A stretch of DNA of 61,179 nucleotides from Lingula anatina (GCF_001039355.2 NW_019776091.1:299066-360244), one strand, 5' to 3'. Shown: positions 1-12,938, counted from the first letter of the stretch. Notes: generated by a model from the sequence alone, not told the origin. Numbers and translations: made by a program.

Positions 1-755
1 TGTTGGTCAAACCAATCATCAACTGCTCTGGGCCTGTGACAAGGAGCATTGTCATCCTGGTGAACAGATGGATAATTCCTTTCGCCAAACATGTTAGTAA
101 TAGATGGTAGCAAGCCTGACTCCAAAACATCGAAATATTTCTAGTGATTCATGTTTCCATTAACCACTATCAATTCGCCCAAGCCATGGATGCTGATGCA
201 GCCCCACACCATGATGAATATGCTGCTCCGGGTTCGAAAATTCAGTGCATGTGGTTCAAATGCTTTACCAGCAGTTTGCCAGCATAGTACCCGTCTGTCA
301 TCAGAGGTCAGACCAAAGCGACACTCATCAGAAAAAATACATAGGACCAATTGTCATGAACTGTCCAGTTCCAGATCCTGTTGACCCTAGTTTACTCTAC
401 GTTGCCTGTTTTGTAACGATACAAGAGGTTTCACTCTTGCTACCCTGCTGTACACGCTCTGAGCATGTAACCGACGCCTAGCAATTTTCACAGACACATT
501 CTTATGTGTGAAATTGTTCCACTGTGTTGTCAACTGACAAGCAGTGTCGAACTTTGACAACCTGGACATCAAAATCAGTCGTCGGTCTTCACGGCCAGTA
601 TTTTTTCTTTGACGACCCATCAGGGGCAATTTGTCTCTTGATCCAGTGTTTCTATACCGAGACCAGACCCTCTGCACGGTTCTGACTGAACAATTCAATT
701 GTATCGATATTCTGACATTGCTTATATTCCGCCTCGTCAGGTTAATAACTTGCAC
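1..755 (-). pseudogene. Degenerate Tc1/mariner transposase (cut by the window edge)
   Basis: Minus-strand reading shows an N-terminal helix-turn-helix segment (about 755-390, NLTRRNISNVRISIQL...RTVQRVWSRYR). Next is the first catalytic region, FSDECRFGL, with MVWGCIS (about 345-180), and then HQDDNAPCHRP (about 60-20), the second DDE-family aspartate block. An in-frame TAG at 143-141 interrupts the frame after MNH. A frameshift and stops between 390 and 350 separate the N-terminal part. The element runs off the left end and no terminal repeat could be fixed on the right. The copy cannot make an intact transposase. Confidence 0.9.
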
Positions 756-1599
756 CTATAACCGTTAGATAATTACCTGTATCTTGCCATACTGGAGGAA
801 GACAGGAATAACATTTGCTGTACATGTACAAGACCAACAATTCAATTCCATGGTATAGCGGTTTTATACTCATTAGTCACATTATAAGTAAACCAGGCAT
901 TATAAGTACCCAAGATCTGCCTACTTTCATTACTCTGAGTTAGGGGGTGACACTTCTTTTGTCCAGTGTGTGTATATGTCGTCCACAATTGTTTAGCGAC
1001 CCTATCATTATATACACTCCGTCTATTGTATTTTCCACCACATTAATCGCAGTGTAATCTTCAAATGGTACCAGGAGTAAATATACACATTCTTAATACT
1101 AGGACGGTGCATAGTGTACAACATAAGAAAGTCTAATAAGCACTTGGCTTCAGGTAAACAATTTTCCAAATTAAACTAGTGTAGAATTGATAAAAATGAT
1201 ACAATATCTATTGATTGTGCAAACAAAGTGTTTGTTTTGGTTTTCCTTTAGCCAGAAGTTAAGGGAAATTTGCCTCTATAATACAGAAGCTCTTGTTCAG
1301 CTACTGGGAAGATGCATTAAAAACAGTGGCGAGAACCTATAATTATTGAAGGCCAACAGTATACGGTACATCTAGAGCAAAACAAATTTCCAAATATATA
1401 TAGTTCAAAAACTATTCCTCGGTAGCAAAAAGATAAATAAACAAACAAAACTACAGTAGAAAATTTCATATCAACACTGCAGCAACTTAAAATGCAGCAA
1501 ATAAATCTATATTGAATCAAGTATTAACGTTTTACAGTAAGCTCTTGGTAAATCAAAATGTAAAGTTTAATTCCCAAAGTTGAATCAGTGTTTAAGCCT
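756..1599. other. No gene seen; short dispersed repeat at about 985-1085
   Basis: AT-rich non-coding DNA. A segment with TTTAGCGACCCT and CGTCTATTGTATTTT recurs near 10141-10230, beside a MITE, so it belongs to a dispersed repeat. No ORF in this stretch resembles a protein family. Confidence 0.5.
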
Positions 1600-1832
1600 G
1601 AACAGAAAATCAATGTTGCGATGAAACATTGAATCAATGTTGAATCAGGGTGGAAATTTTACTAAAACATCAACTTTGAAAATTGCAAGTTGAATGAACG
1701 TTGAAATAATGTTGGTTTATAAACTCAATCAACATTGTCGTTGAATCAAGTTGACTCAACGTTTATCAACGTCTAAACATAATTCTAACAAAGTTCCAAC
1801 ATTGAACCAACGTTGTGCGCCTGCTGGGCCAC
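1600..1832. mobile_element. Decayed CCCAG-ended, CAACGTTGA-rich MITE
   Basis: The stretch is filled with CAACGTTGA/TCAACGTT variants on both strands. It ends at about 1830 with GCGCCTGCTGGG, whose complement, CCCAGCAGGCGC, matches the left end of the intact element at 5747. The opposite terminus has decayed beyond recognition. Confidence 0.65.
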
Positions 1833-2229
1833 TGTGTCCCCTTACCCCCTTATCCTTGCACAAATATTAAGGGAGACTAGTTAAAATAATGTACATTACA
1901 GTACATTTGGTATTTTCATTATCATATGCGAGGATACATGAATAAATAGGGACAGAGACGATGTGTCGTTGACTACTTGGCGAATGATAAACGGAATCTA
2001 TGGGACTGGAATCTTCTTTGTATTTGTGTACCAAAAGCTAACCTACCACCTGTAGACTTATTACGTTCAGGGCTGTATTGACAATGGTGAACAAAACAAG
2101 CGCCCCAGCTGTATTTACTTAAAACCTGTATGGAGCGTTCACAAAATAATATCAGGTGTCACAGCAACGCCTTAACAATGGGCAAGTAGGTCTTTTACGT
2201 TTATCTCGGTTAGTAATCATATAATACAA

Positions 2230-4640
2230 ACAAGGCAGCAAAGCTGTCAAATGAACAGACAAAAACAGAAAATAAAAATGCAGAAAACATGTCATTTTGT
2301 CAAGACCCAGATGATGGTCTCAAGTCACCCCTGCAATAAGATTATGGGCACTGTTACCTGGCAGTGAGCTTAAACTATGGGAGTTTACAGGGAAATCACA
2401 ACACGTGTTTTATATCTCATTTAATGGTCACTTGAAACTTAATTAGGCAAGTGACCTTATAACTCTGAACTTAGCTATTGATTACCCAAAGGAAAATTAC
2501 AGACTGACCATTCAAATGTGACTAGCATCTTCAGACCCATAAAATTTCTAAGTTACACCTTAAAAAGCAGAAAATAATAATGCATAGAATAAGAGACTTT
2601 CAATTCTGTTCCAATGATACATTATGCTTAACTGCACAATCAACATCAAAATTTAAGTGAAAAATTGAAATTTCATAAAAAAAAAATGTATCACTTCCAG
2701 AAAATTAACTAATGAGACAGATTTTCCAACTGAAGCTGTATTGCAGTCCTTTAAATTGTTTCTTTCCTGTAAGAGTGAGAAGAGAAAGTGACATGGTTTT
2801 CCTTTAATGGTCATCATGAAGGCAGTACCCACAACAGAATTTTCTTCAATTTTAATGCAAAGTACTTAAAAGCATAATGACCATCAATTTTGAAATAATA
2901 AAATTAATGTATTACTGATATTCAGAAAATGGTATTAGCAAAGGTCTTCATAGCCAATGGAAGTTCACACCTTGTCGATATGTGAACATTTTTATTCTAA
3001 CAAAAATCTATAACATTTCCAAAAAAGTTAACCAATAAGACAAGTTTTCAAATTAAAGCTGTGCTTTAGTCCTATGCTTCTTGTCAATAACTTTGAGAAG
3101 GTAAGTGACATGGGGTTCCTCTACTTGTCACCATGGAGGCAGTGCCTAAAATTGGAGTTTCCTCATTTTGATGCAATATTACATAAGATAAGATAAGATA
3201 AGATAAGAGTTTATTTAGCCAATTATAAAAATCGGAAATCATTTTCCATTGGAGCAATATACATAGTAAAATAATAAAATAATACAATAAATAAATAAAT
3301 TAAGAATTTAGTTTTGAAATCAAATTAAAATGCGTCACTGCACTTGGATAATAACTGTTTAAAAAGCGTTTACTGCCTTTAAAAGTTAAAAGTCTACTGT
3401 TGCTTGGTAAAAAAGTAAAAAGAGAAGATGCAGGATGGAAAGAGTCTTTCATGGTGTTGACAATTCTTTTCTCCATCCTGTCCTTAAAAACATCATCCAG
3501 CTTGGGTAGATCCTGCCCGATAATCCTGCTTGCAGTTTTTACAACGTTTGCTAATTTCTTCCTTTCCTCCCCAGCTGTTCCGCTATACCATATTATAATT
3601 CCGTACGCTAGAATGCTTTCAATTACACACCTGTAAAAATTGACTAAAATAGGCACGCTATCAGTAAAAGTTCTCAATGATCTTAAAAAATACAGTATTT
3701 GCCGTGCCTTCTTTACACCCTTTGTGGTGTTATCTTTCCAATTCAATTTACTGTTAAGGTGTATACCAAGTAGTTTAAATTCCTCTACCCTACTAACTTC
3801 AACATTACCAATGGTGAGTGGCACCTTTACATCTGATTCCTTCTAAAATCCACTATCATTTCTTTGGTTTTAGCTACGTTCAAGATAAGATCATTACTCT
3901 CGCACCAGCTTAACACCGACTCAACAGATTCTCTATATGTACTCTCGTCATTATCAGTGACTAGCCCCACAAGCGTAGTATCATCCGCAAATTTAATGAG
4001 AAAAGTCCCGTCGCTTACACTAGTGCAATCATAGGTAAAAAGGGAGTAAAGACAAGGTGAAATGACGCATCCCTGTGGTGCACCGGTATTTAAGACTTTT
4101 ATTTTTGAGCTAAAGGAGCATAATGCTTAACAGCATAATATGGCCAACAATTTTTAATAGTAAAATGAAATTATCATAGATATTCAGAATATTGTGACTA
4201 GCAGAAGTCTCCAAAGCCATAGAAGCCTTGAGTCAAGCCTTGAAAATGACGATATGTGAAAAATTAAATTTTCACTAAAATGAATTACTTCCAAAAAATT
4301 ATCCAATTAGACAGATTTTCCAACTGAAGCTGTATATAAGTCCAATGTTCCTTTCCTGCAAATGTGAGAAGATTAAGTGACATGGTTTTGCTTTAATGGT
4401 CACTATGGAGGCATTGTCAAAAACGCCGTTTTCTTCAATTTTGATGCAATATTACATAGTGCTAAACAAGATAATAACTATCATTTTTTTAAATTAAATA
4501 AAAGCATCCTGGATGTTCAGAAAATGTGACTAGCAAATGCCTTCAAGGCAAATGCCAAAAAGCCAAAATGTAAACAAGAGATAACTGTGCTGAATTACTG
4601 AGTCTGACAAACTACAATGATATGCTTTTATTTCCATTTT
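2230..4640 (+). repeat. Low-copy repeat block, paralogous to about 39765-40990
   Basis: The block starts near GCAAAGCTGTCAAATG and contains recurring subunits with 'TTGATGCAATATTACATAATGC...AACAGCATAATGACC' and 'GACAGATTTTCCAACTGAAGCTGTAT'. The same ordered motifs, on the same strand, occur at 39765-40990. A LINE inserted into one subunit here (3187-4118). No coding content is apparent outside that LINE. Confidence 0.75.
3187..4118 (-). mobile_element. 5'-truncated L2/CR1-like non-LTR retrotransposon
   Basis: Minus-strand frames encode the C-terminal half of a LINE reverse transcriptase: NTGAPQGCVISPCLYSL, then FADDTTLVGL with the catalytic Asp pair, then VEEFKLLGIHLNSKLNW, NFYRCVIESILAYG and a terminal domain ending near 3303. 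A one-base frameshift with a TAA near 3836 splits the frame. The 3' end is a (TTATC)n tail (about 3187-3206). CATAA at 3182-3186 is repeated at 4119-4123 as a 5-bp target duplication. The uninterrupted target can be read at about 40505. The copy is dead: it is 5'-truncated and frameshifted. Confidence 0.88.
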
Positions 4641-4987
4641 TTACACTTTATTACACAGTACACGATGACAGGTTTACCATCATTTTACTCATGCATGTTC
4701 GTCTGATCTGATAACTATGACGTCTAATTGTGTTTTTAATTTTTGTATAAACCACCGCACATACTTAAGTTACATGCCTATTAGTTACTATTTCCGTACG
4801 CGTCAACAATAAGTCGTTCAGAGTAACAAAGTATTGTATTTGTCTCAATACAAGTGTAAAATCGAAATGCCTAAACACTAACCCCTCAGACAAGGTGTTG
4901 AGATAGAAAAAAAGTTAATTAAAATAATTAGATTCAATTTTTTGGGAAACGACCATATTCAGTAACGTGCAAGTATCTAGCTTGTTT

Positions 4988-4988
<1 letters not shown>

Positions 4989-5020
<32 letters not shown>
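4989..5020. repeat. Poly(T) tract
   Basis: A run of about 31 T after a short AT-rich stretch. No retrotransposon body could be assigned on either side. Confidence 0.8.
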
Positions 5021-5025
<5 letters not shown>

Positions 5026-5248
5026 GTAAAATCTTTCATACACCGCCTCATATTTACATTACTCTCATATACTCTATCTACAGCTTTGGGGAGCGTGCAG
5101 AGGTGTGGGGTAAAAAATATCTTGCTGCACAAGACGTATTCACGTCGTATTCACAAAGAGTTACAAATGTAACTCAAAACCTGTCTTTGTTGAATTCATT
5201 GATTGAAAAATAGTGAATTTTAATTGTGTTATAAAATAATTAAATTAG

Positions 5249-5510
5249 CATGCAGGAAGGGTGCAAGAAGGTGTGCAAGAAGTACGCAAAAGGTGTGCAA
5301 GAAGTACACAGGAGGTACGCAAGAAGTGTGCTGGTTGTGGTGTTGGGGGTGTGCAGGAGGTGTGCAAGGAGTGTGCGGGAGGTGTGTATTGTACCTATGC
5401 AAATGAGGCGTGTTGCGCATCTGCAGAAACCCTTTCTGTGAATGTTCTGCGCATACGCAGAAACAGTGTGCAGGAAGCTAAAAATTTTGCTAAGGGATCC
5501 TTTATGCATT
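5249..5510 (+). repeat. GTGCAAGAAG-type minisatellite, dispersed family copy 1
   Basis: Tandem, imperfect 10-15 bp units (GTGCAAGAAG, GTACGCAAGAAG, GTGCAGGAGG) followed by a conserved non-repeat tail (ATGCAAATGAGGC...AATTTTGCTAAGG). The same core and tail recur at 19830-20045. ORFs here are produced by the repeat and have no recognisable domain. Confidence 0.8.
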
Positions 5511-5746
5511 TTATGGCTGGGATGAACACTGTGAACAAGAAACCGGTTTTACTTAGCTTTACTCAATTTACGACAATTTAAATAAAACCAGTCTACAAAG
5601 CCTTGATTTGATTAGCTGTTAACCTGACATTGGTTTTAAGAGAACTAATACAAATATGTTGAATGGACTAAATCACCGACATTGTTTTTTTTACCTAAAT
5701 GCAGTCATTAACACAGTTACAGACGCGGTAAATATTTTAAAGTTGT

Positions 5747-6523
5747 CCCAGCAGGCATAGTTGCGTTGGCTCAACGTTGAAAACAGGTTGATACGTTAAA
5801 TTGCCGTTGATCTACCTAAATTCAACATAAAATCAACGTTGATCCAGCCACGTCGAAACACCGTCATAATGTGACGTTGACTCAACGTTGTATTTTGGTC
5901 AATGACACAACCTTGCAGTTATGGATTGTAATTTAAAATATTAATTATTGAAAACGCGATACTTTGTTTATCAATACTGTAACTAAACTTATCAAAATAA
6001 TAACAAAATGGTTTTAAAGTAAAAGTGACAGTTGTTTTGTGTCTTTAGTTAACTAGTGAATTTTCTTAACGTGTTATTCAGAAATACATTCCAGTAAACT
6101 GAATTCCTTGCAAGGTCAGCTAACACTAGGATGAATAATTTGCTGTAAATGTGATGGTGTTAACAGTTCTTGGTAACCTGTTATAGATAGACAGGTTGAG
6201 GTGACTGTGACTTTATTATATATATATTATATAAGAAAGGAACTATATATATATTAATCTAGAGCTTGGGGATTTTAACTTAAAGGCCATACATTTATAC
6301 CCTACCTTGTACATATATTTAGCCATCAAACATGTCCTACTGCTAAACACATCCAGGCTAATTTCCCGCTGGGTGGGGTTGATATAACATTGTTTTCTCA
6401 CGTTGAGACAACGTTGTTATCTGAGGTTGACACAACTTTCAAATCCAACGTTTATTCAACGTTTTCTCAACGTTATGGTTCAACGTTGTTTTAACGTTAA
6501 AACAACATAATTTGCCCGCTGGG
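5747..6523. mobile_element. 777-bp CCCAG-ended non-autonomous DNA element
   Basis: Starts CCCAGCAGGCATAG and ends CCCGCTGGG, giving short inverted termini, with CAACGTTGA-type subterminal repeats at both ends. GT at 5745-5746 is repeated at 6524-6525, a 2-bp target duplication. A second copy at 21565 follows the same internal sequence. No ORF; presumably mobilised by a transposase encoded elsewhere. Confidence 0.8.
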
Positions 6524-8100
6524 GTCTGTCGTTGAACATTCAATAAAGGCGAGTTGCCAAACAAAGACGAAGACCAACCCAAGCAAATTCTAGGCTAGTA
6601 TTATTTACAAAATAGATCATTATGACAACACGTTCGCTTTAAATAATCATAACTAACATGTCTTTGCTTTTGTGACTTGAAAGCACATTCTCTCTAGGGT
6701 ATTTTCCTTCTCTCTGTAATATTTACGGTCTTTGTAAATACGACCAGTTTAAAAAAAAGGGAAAATTACTAGTATTTCTAAAATCTGAAATTGACGACTT
6801 CAATTAATTCCCGCAATTATGGTTGAATAGTATGCTTTTCTGTTACAAAAATGTTGAAAAGCACAGTGTAATTTTTTACGTATTTTAGTGGTGTCCTGAT
6901 ATGAGAGGGCAAGGAAAGTCACTGGTGATTCAGCCTATTGATACTCTCACCATGGTTCCATTATAATATTTAGTTGAAATTTATTTTGGCATATTGTATT
7001 TTATGCATCTTCTCTCTTTCTCCTTCTCCCTCCCTTTCTTGTTCTATAAATAAAGAAAATGAAAGAAAGAATTCAACCTAAAAAAATAATCTCAGGACCG
7101 TATCACCCAAATTCAGAAGGGAACAAATAGCAGAGTGGGCTGTCCCACAACGTCCGATCTTACTTCATAAGTCCATCAACTAGAATTTCTTACTCACTTT
7201 GTTGTTATACATTGTATAAAAACACTAAACAGGTTTTAGATGAAAGTCTAGCCCAAAAAAACCTCGCAGATAACTGAAAATGTGTTTAGTAAAACGCGGG
7301 TGTAAATATGTAGTTTGTTGATAAATACAGTAACAAAAACTGAACTTATTAAAATGAGTTCTGTTCAATACTAATTTGAGAAAAATGAAGCCCTAACCAG
7401 GACTAAGGTAACTGCTTGACCAGAATTCAGTTTATTTCTTGGCTTACAGAGAACAGGGGCAGGTTTATGGAGTATACACTGTTATACCTGTACATGTTAT
7501 ATAGTAATAATGGTAATTGAGGAGAAGCCTCTGTTTTTCACCCCTATATACGTTCCTTGCCTTACATTAATAGATCTCAAATAGACCTCAAGACGTGCAG
7601 CTTTTGATCATGTAACTTTCTGATAAGACTGGCGACATTTTTGTTCGTTTTGTTCGTTTTCAAATACGTTTTCCAATGTTACGTGTAATAAGCTTGTTTA
7701 CGATATCGATTTTTAAACAGTAAATTAAATGAAATAACAGATGACACAATTTCAACCTGCAGTTCGTCAGTGACACTAAAAACAGGACGCAATCGCTCTT
7801 CCAGTATCAGACGTGGCATCACTGAACTTTTTTTGTCTTGTAACATACTGGATTTGGTGACTACCTTAAATAGGCTTAATTAATTACCATATAATGAACC
7901 TGATTAATTCACACCAATCACGAGACAGGAAAAACACGATTTTGTAACAGCTGATCACAAAATCAATGAAGCGATAATTTTAAACATCCCAGTGGTCAGC
8001 CCACTCTCTTATGACCAAACAAGTGCATTTGTATTCGTTTATATGGTTGGAATCGATTCTCGGTAGAAAAGTACAAGAAAGTTTTCTGATGCGTTTTCAT
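6524..8100. other. No gene seen
   Basis: AT-rich sequence without convincing exons, RNA genes or transposon ends. Confidence 0.4.
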
Positions 8101-8103
8101 CCA

Positions 8104-8107
<4 letters not shown>

Positions 8108-8170
<63 letters not shown>
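8108..8170. repeat. (TA)n microsatellite
   Basis: About 31 TA dinucleotides. The flank on its right (about 8315-8580) resembles the flank right of the (TA)n at 10236, so the two tracts probably sit in duplicate copies of one unit. Confidence 0.9.
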
Positions 8171-8172
<2 letters not shown>

Positions 8173-8309
8173 CAAGGCCCACGTACAGTACGTCTAACAC
8201 TAAAAAAATCACAAAAAACAAAGGTGACTTATTCTTTGAATGCATGAGAAATACTATATTGTGCGTACATTGCACATATCCACGCAAAGTTTCTGTTGCA
8301 CATAACCAT

Positions 8310-9930
8310 AACAAATAAAGTGAATCCACCAAAATGAGATATATGTTCACTACTTTCAGACGTCGCTACCTAAATTTTGTTAAAGGCTATATTACGCACC
8401 TCTGCAATATCAGTGAGCAAATGTACAGAACACTGGCAAAGGGCAGTGACGATACCATGCTCAGACTAGTTGTCCATCACATTCATTTACACTACAAATG
8501 CCCCTTTCTGAAAACGACCAGCTACTGCAGTTATATATGCTAGGCAACCTTACTGACACCACTGGATATCTTAACCCCGTAGGTTCATGTACCGGTTAAT
8601 GCTGTCCTTTAAACTTCTGCTGGGCCCAATTATTTCTTTGAGCTAGCCTTGAAAAGTGGCATCACCTCAGTAAATTGGGTATAATTTATTTGGGTGCCTA
8701 CATTCTTATTTAGAAATGGGCTAAAAAAACAAAATTGATATACCTTGTGTACATTTTTTTTCATTTCACATGGACGATGCATGTTAACTTCCAAGATATT
8801 TCAGCAAGTTACCTCCATTAGTTTCCAAGTTACGCTCGTTTTGCCATCAAGTATACTAGCCATCTTTTCAGCTCACCCGAAAGTTCTTGGCCAGAGCGGA
8901 TTACTGACTTATGCGTCTAATTTCAACACCATGCATCTGTTTCAGAATACTGAGTAAAATACATAAATAGAATAAATGCATAAAATACATAAAAAAGAAG
9001 CTTGTTTACTATTACTGATATAATATAATCAAATCCTCATCAAAGTCTGAGTTTTCAATCATTTCAATAACAGTTTCCATTCGCAGGCCCCTACCGTAAC
9101 AAGGCGCCGCCATCTTGATTTTACCTTCTACAACTAAGCCTAGAAAATCGTCCTTTTCTCACTCATATATATTTTCACCGTCTTTAACATGGCGACAGTG
9201 AGAGACAAAAACATACATAAATGTGTTTTCTGCATACCTACTGTACTGACACTACTGGATATTGATGTAGTGGTTTCAAACTTTTGCTGCCATTAACTCT
9301 TATGAAATAGATGATTAACTTTTGGTTCTCACCGGCCACATTTTTGTAAACTTACATGTACCTTGCTTGTTTGCCCGCTAAATCGTTTTCCCCGTAGGCG
9401 TTGGCTATCTTTATCGTCTTCTATTAGCGAATCATAGCCTTCACAAATACACCATTACTTTGTAAACACTGAGCAAAAATAGCAATAGGAAATTCCAGTG
9501 CCAAATACGTGGAACTATCAAATGCAGTTTCACTTTGCTTTTCAACAAAGCACATGGAAATTCCACAAGTTTCGATCGATTCACTAACAGAGGTCGCTTA
9601 CTGCAGTCTATAAACAGCTGAGGTCACATCGGGTTACAAAATGGCGTCAACTTGTCATCTCAGCCAGACCTAGCGCCAAAGACAGTTGATTGCGTTCAGA
9701 CCTTTTCAACGGACATCTGCAATGGGTTTCATGAGATTAAGGATCAATCTTGCTAACGTATGCCCTTAACAAAGGGTTTGAGAGCGCCAGGTGTTCGAGC
9801 TGTAGGTCCGCAGCTGCTCATACACAGAACAGTACAATACCTTGGCTACGGAGGACTGTTCACATTTTCTGATATTAACTACTCTGACAATGTACCTGAT
9901 CAATTTTTATCTTACTTCCTCAAATAATGA
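8310..9930 (+). repeat. Low-copy repeat block (paralogues at 10330, 13700 and 54600)
   Basis: 8400-8570 recurs at 10335-10470 (TGTACAGAACACTGGCAAAG...). 9290-9720 recurs at 13720-14310 (CCCGTAGGCGTTGGCTATC...). Both parts are recognisable, more diverged, at 54600-55170. The block contains isolated copies of the 46-bp satellite unit at 8548 and 9238. No protein-coding signal. Confidence 0.75.
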
Positions 9931-9971
9931 ACTGCAGAAAGAACGCCCTCCAGCGTAAAAGAGGTTTTAGC

Positions 9972-10140
9972 CAGGGGCAGATTTAGGCCGTCTTCTGGGC
10001 CCTCCGGAAGACGGTCAGATTTTCAAGTTTACATTGAAGGGTATCCAATTTTTTCCTGTTGGAAGACGATCAAAATTGGAGGACAAATCAACAAAAATAA
10101 TTTGGAAGACTGTCAGTAAATAGCTCTGGATCCGCCCCTG
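9972..10140. mobile_element. 169-bp hAT-like MITE
   Basis: Starts CAGGGGCAGATTTAG and ends CTGGATCCGCCCCTG, inverted termini of the CAGGGGCGGATCCAG type seen in many animal hAT-derived MITEs. TTTTAGC at 9965-9971 is repeated at 10141-10147, a 7-bp match where hAT elements normally make 8 bp. Non-coding. Confidence 0.8.
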
Positions 10141-10229
10141 TTTTAGCGACCCTGTAATTATCACATCGTCTATTGTATTTTTTACGTTTGAAATAGAGGA
10201 TATATACTTTGAATGGTACATGGAAAAAA

Positions 10230-10235
<6 letters not shown>

Positions 10236-10312
<77 letters not shown>
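10236..10312. repeat. (TA)n microsatellite
   Basis: About 38 TA dinucleotides. Minus-strand ORFs rich in Ile-Tyr across it are artefacts of the repeat. Confidence 0.9.
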
Positions 10313-10314
<2 letters not shown>

Positions 10315-10446
10315 CCCAGCCCACAAAAAAAACGTGTACAGAACACTGGCAAAGGGCGGTGAAGATACCATGCTCAGATTAGTTGTCCATCACATTCATT
10401 TACACTACAATTGCCCATTTCTGAAAACGACCAGCACTGCTAGGCA

Positions 10447-10842
10447 ACTGTACTGACAGCACTGGATATCTTAATGTGTCTGCTGTTAACCCTCTGTACT
10501 GACACTACTGGATATCTTAATGTGTCTGCTGTCTACCCACTGTACTGACACTACTGGATATCTTAATGTGTCTGCTGTTATCCCACTGTACTGACACTAC
10601 TGGATATCTTAATGTGTCTGCTGTTAAACCACTGTACTGACACTACTGGATATCTTAATGTGTCTGCTGTTAAACCACTGTACTGACACTACTGGATATC
10701 TTAATGTGTCTGCTGTTAACCCACTGTACTGACACTACTGGATATCTTAATGTGTCTGCTGTTAACACACTGTACTAACACTACTGGATATCTTAATGTG
10801 TCCGTTGTTAACACATTGTACTGACACTACTGGATATCTTAA
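10447..10842 (+). repeat. 46-bp satellite array, left part
   Basis: About nine head-to-tail units with ACTGTACTGACACTACTGG, then ATATCTTAATGTGTCTGCTG. GATATCTTAA recurs every 46 bp from about 10463 to 10832. The array stops abruptly at TTAA and resumes in register at 12939, so it was one array before an insertion. Confidence 0.92.
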
Positions 10843-12938
10843 CCCCATACAGCCTGACAGCATCTGACCTAGAAAGTGCCCTTGGTCGTGAGCCCTCTAC
10901 CCGGATGCACTCAAATTTAAAGGCGGCCTCATTTAATCAATGATTATGTATTCACTTGTCTAGAAAACACCTAAGAACTGTACATTTGTAGAAAGCCAAG
11001 AAAGTAAGCTTTAAAGTCATATCAGTTTTTTTCACATTTGGTTACTTAAGTAGAAATAGCAGGAGTTTAAATATGAGACTTGCTTTTCTCGAAGAGAAGT
11101 AAAAAGACAAAACTTTAATTTCAACATGCACATTCTTTTTCACTTTTCCAAATAATTTGTTGACATTTACTCATAAACATCCAAAATATGTTTTAAACAA
11201 TGTCAGAAAATTTCCGAGAGATGTCTTATTTAGTTTTTGAGTTATAATAAATTTCCTGGGGTGCGTGCTGTACCCAAAAACCTGCATCACGTCAGAGAGT
11301 TGCACAATATACAGGCAGTCTAGCTGACTAGAAGTCTTCCACCTAATTACTATTAAAATTACAAATAGATTGTAAATTAAGTGCCTTTTTCAATAGTTCT
11401 TCTATAGTTTTTTAATCAACTGAACCAGGATACTCATAAAATTTTGTTTTGCACTCAAATCATACATGTATACAAGAATACAAACAATATCATGAGCAAA
11501 TATTACACTTTCGTGAATAAAAATTGCATCATAAAAATACAAGCAAACGTGGAATTTGTACTAATACACAAGCAGGAAAAGACATGTTGATACAGCGCAC
11601 TAGTAAACATATTACATCTGTATTTATACTCAAGCAGGAAAAGCCATACGTAGATGCAGCACACAAGTAAACATATGTCATTTGTACTTATACATAAGCA
11701 GGAAAAGACATGTTGATGCAGTACAACGTAACATATTACATTTGTATTTATGCACAAGCAGGAAAAGACATGTTGATACAGCACACAAGGCAACATTTAG
11801 CCTGACTTGCCACGGAACGTTTACAGTCATTTTATCAGCAATATAGCCCTTCCAATTACTATTGTCGTCTGCTTGGTTACTGCCGTTATTATCATCAGCG
11901 TTTTTCATAAATCAAGCCCCACGTCCGAATCTGCTCTCTGACAACTCATACTAGCCAAAGGTACATAATCTTTGAAGTTATCGGAGTATCAAAATCTATC
12001 AAGGACACTTTCCCGAAGTCNCAACTGAACCAGGATACTCATAAAATTTTGTTTTGCACTCAAATCATATACAAGAATACAAGAATACACTGTCATGAGC
12101 AAATATTACGCTTTGGTGAATAAAAATTGCCTCATAAAAATACAAGTTAACGTGGCATTTGTACTAATACACAAGCAGGAAAAGACATGTTGATACAGTG
12201 CACTAGTAAACATATAACATCTGTATTTATACACAAGCAGGAAAAGACATGTTGATGAAGCTCACAAGTAAACATATGTCATTTGTACTAATGCATAAGC
12301 AGGAAAAGACATGTTGATACAGTACAACGTAACATATGACATCTTTATTGTACACAAGCAGGAAAAGACATGTTGATGCAGCACACAAGGCAACATTTAG
12401 CTTGACTTGCCACGGAAACGGTTACAGTCATTTTATCGGCAATGTAGCCATTCCAGTTACTATTGTCGTCTGCTTGATTACTGCCGTTAATATCATCAGC
12501 GTTTTTCATAAATCAAGATCCACGTCCGAATCTGCTCTCTGACAACTCATACTAGCCAAAGGTGCATCATCTCTGAAGTTATCGGAGTATCAAAATCTAT
12601 CAAGGACTCTTCCCCGAAGTCTGAATTTTCTAACAAATCTAGAACATAGTTCAACCCATAGCTTCTGCTGAGTTCTCGCCACCATTTTGACTTCTTAGCG
12701 CTTCGACAATGGTTGAAATAAATCGCTTTTTCATTATCTAATTCTCGCTACACGTCTTTCAAAAGCCGGTAGTAAACAAAAAACTAACATTAAGTTAGTC
12801 CTGTGACAGAATCATGAATTGTTACAAACAAAAGGGGACAGTACAAGCATGTAAACACAGAAACCGCGTATATGCAGTTCCCGGCACTGAGGACTTTTTA
12901 AAATGAACCGCATATGTGCGGTTCCCGGTGCTATGGGG
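10843..12938. mobile_element. TTAA-flanked 2.1-kb non-autonomous element splitting the satellite
   Basis: The element begins CCCCATACAGCC and ends GCTATGGGG, giving CCCCATA termini. It is flanked on both sides by TTAA (10839-10842 and 12939-12942), which in the intact 46-bp unit occurs once. TTAA targeting is a feature of piggyBac and Kolobok transposons. No transposase is visible. The interior holds 62-bp minisatellites, a near-identical 600-bp duplication around an N, and a tandem pair of CCGCATATGTGCGG-type palindromes near the right end. Confidence 0.82.
11417..12625 (+). repeat. ~600-bp tandem duplication with internal 62-bp minisatellite
   Basis: 11417-12016 and 12022-12625 align almost end to end, both starting CAACTGAACCAGGATACTC. 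Each carries four or five units of about 62 bp containing AAGCAGGAAAAGACATGTTG. The single N at 12021 lies exactly at the junction. ORFs such as the one at 11796-11503 are translations of the minisatellite. Confidence 0.85.

Noticed and set aside
5224-5581. Overlapping ORFs rich in CARSTQ or HTPHTP patterns
   Set aside because: They arise from GTGCAAGAAG tandem repeats; no Met/splice logic and no domain.
8011-8350. ORFs across the (TA)n tract with Tyr-Ile repeats
   Set aside because: Dinucleotide repeats give open frames on both strands. The same applies at 10015-10371 and 13203-13433.
11503-11908. Minus-strand ORF with repeated LYQHVFSCLC
   Set aside because: It is the 62-bp minisatellite read through, not a repeat protein.
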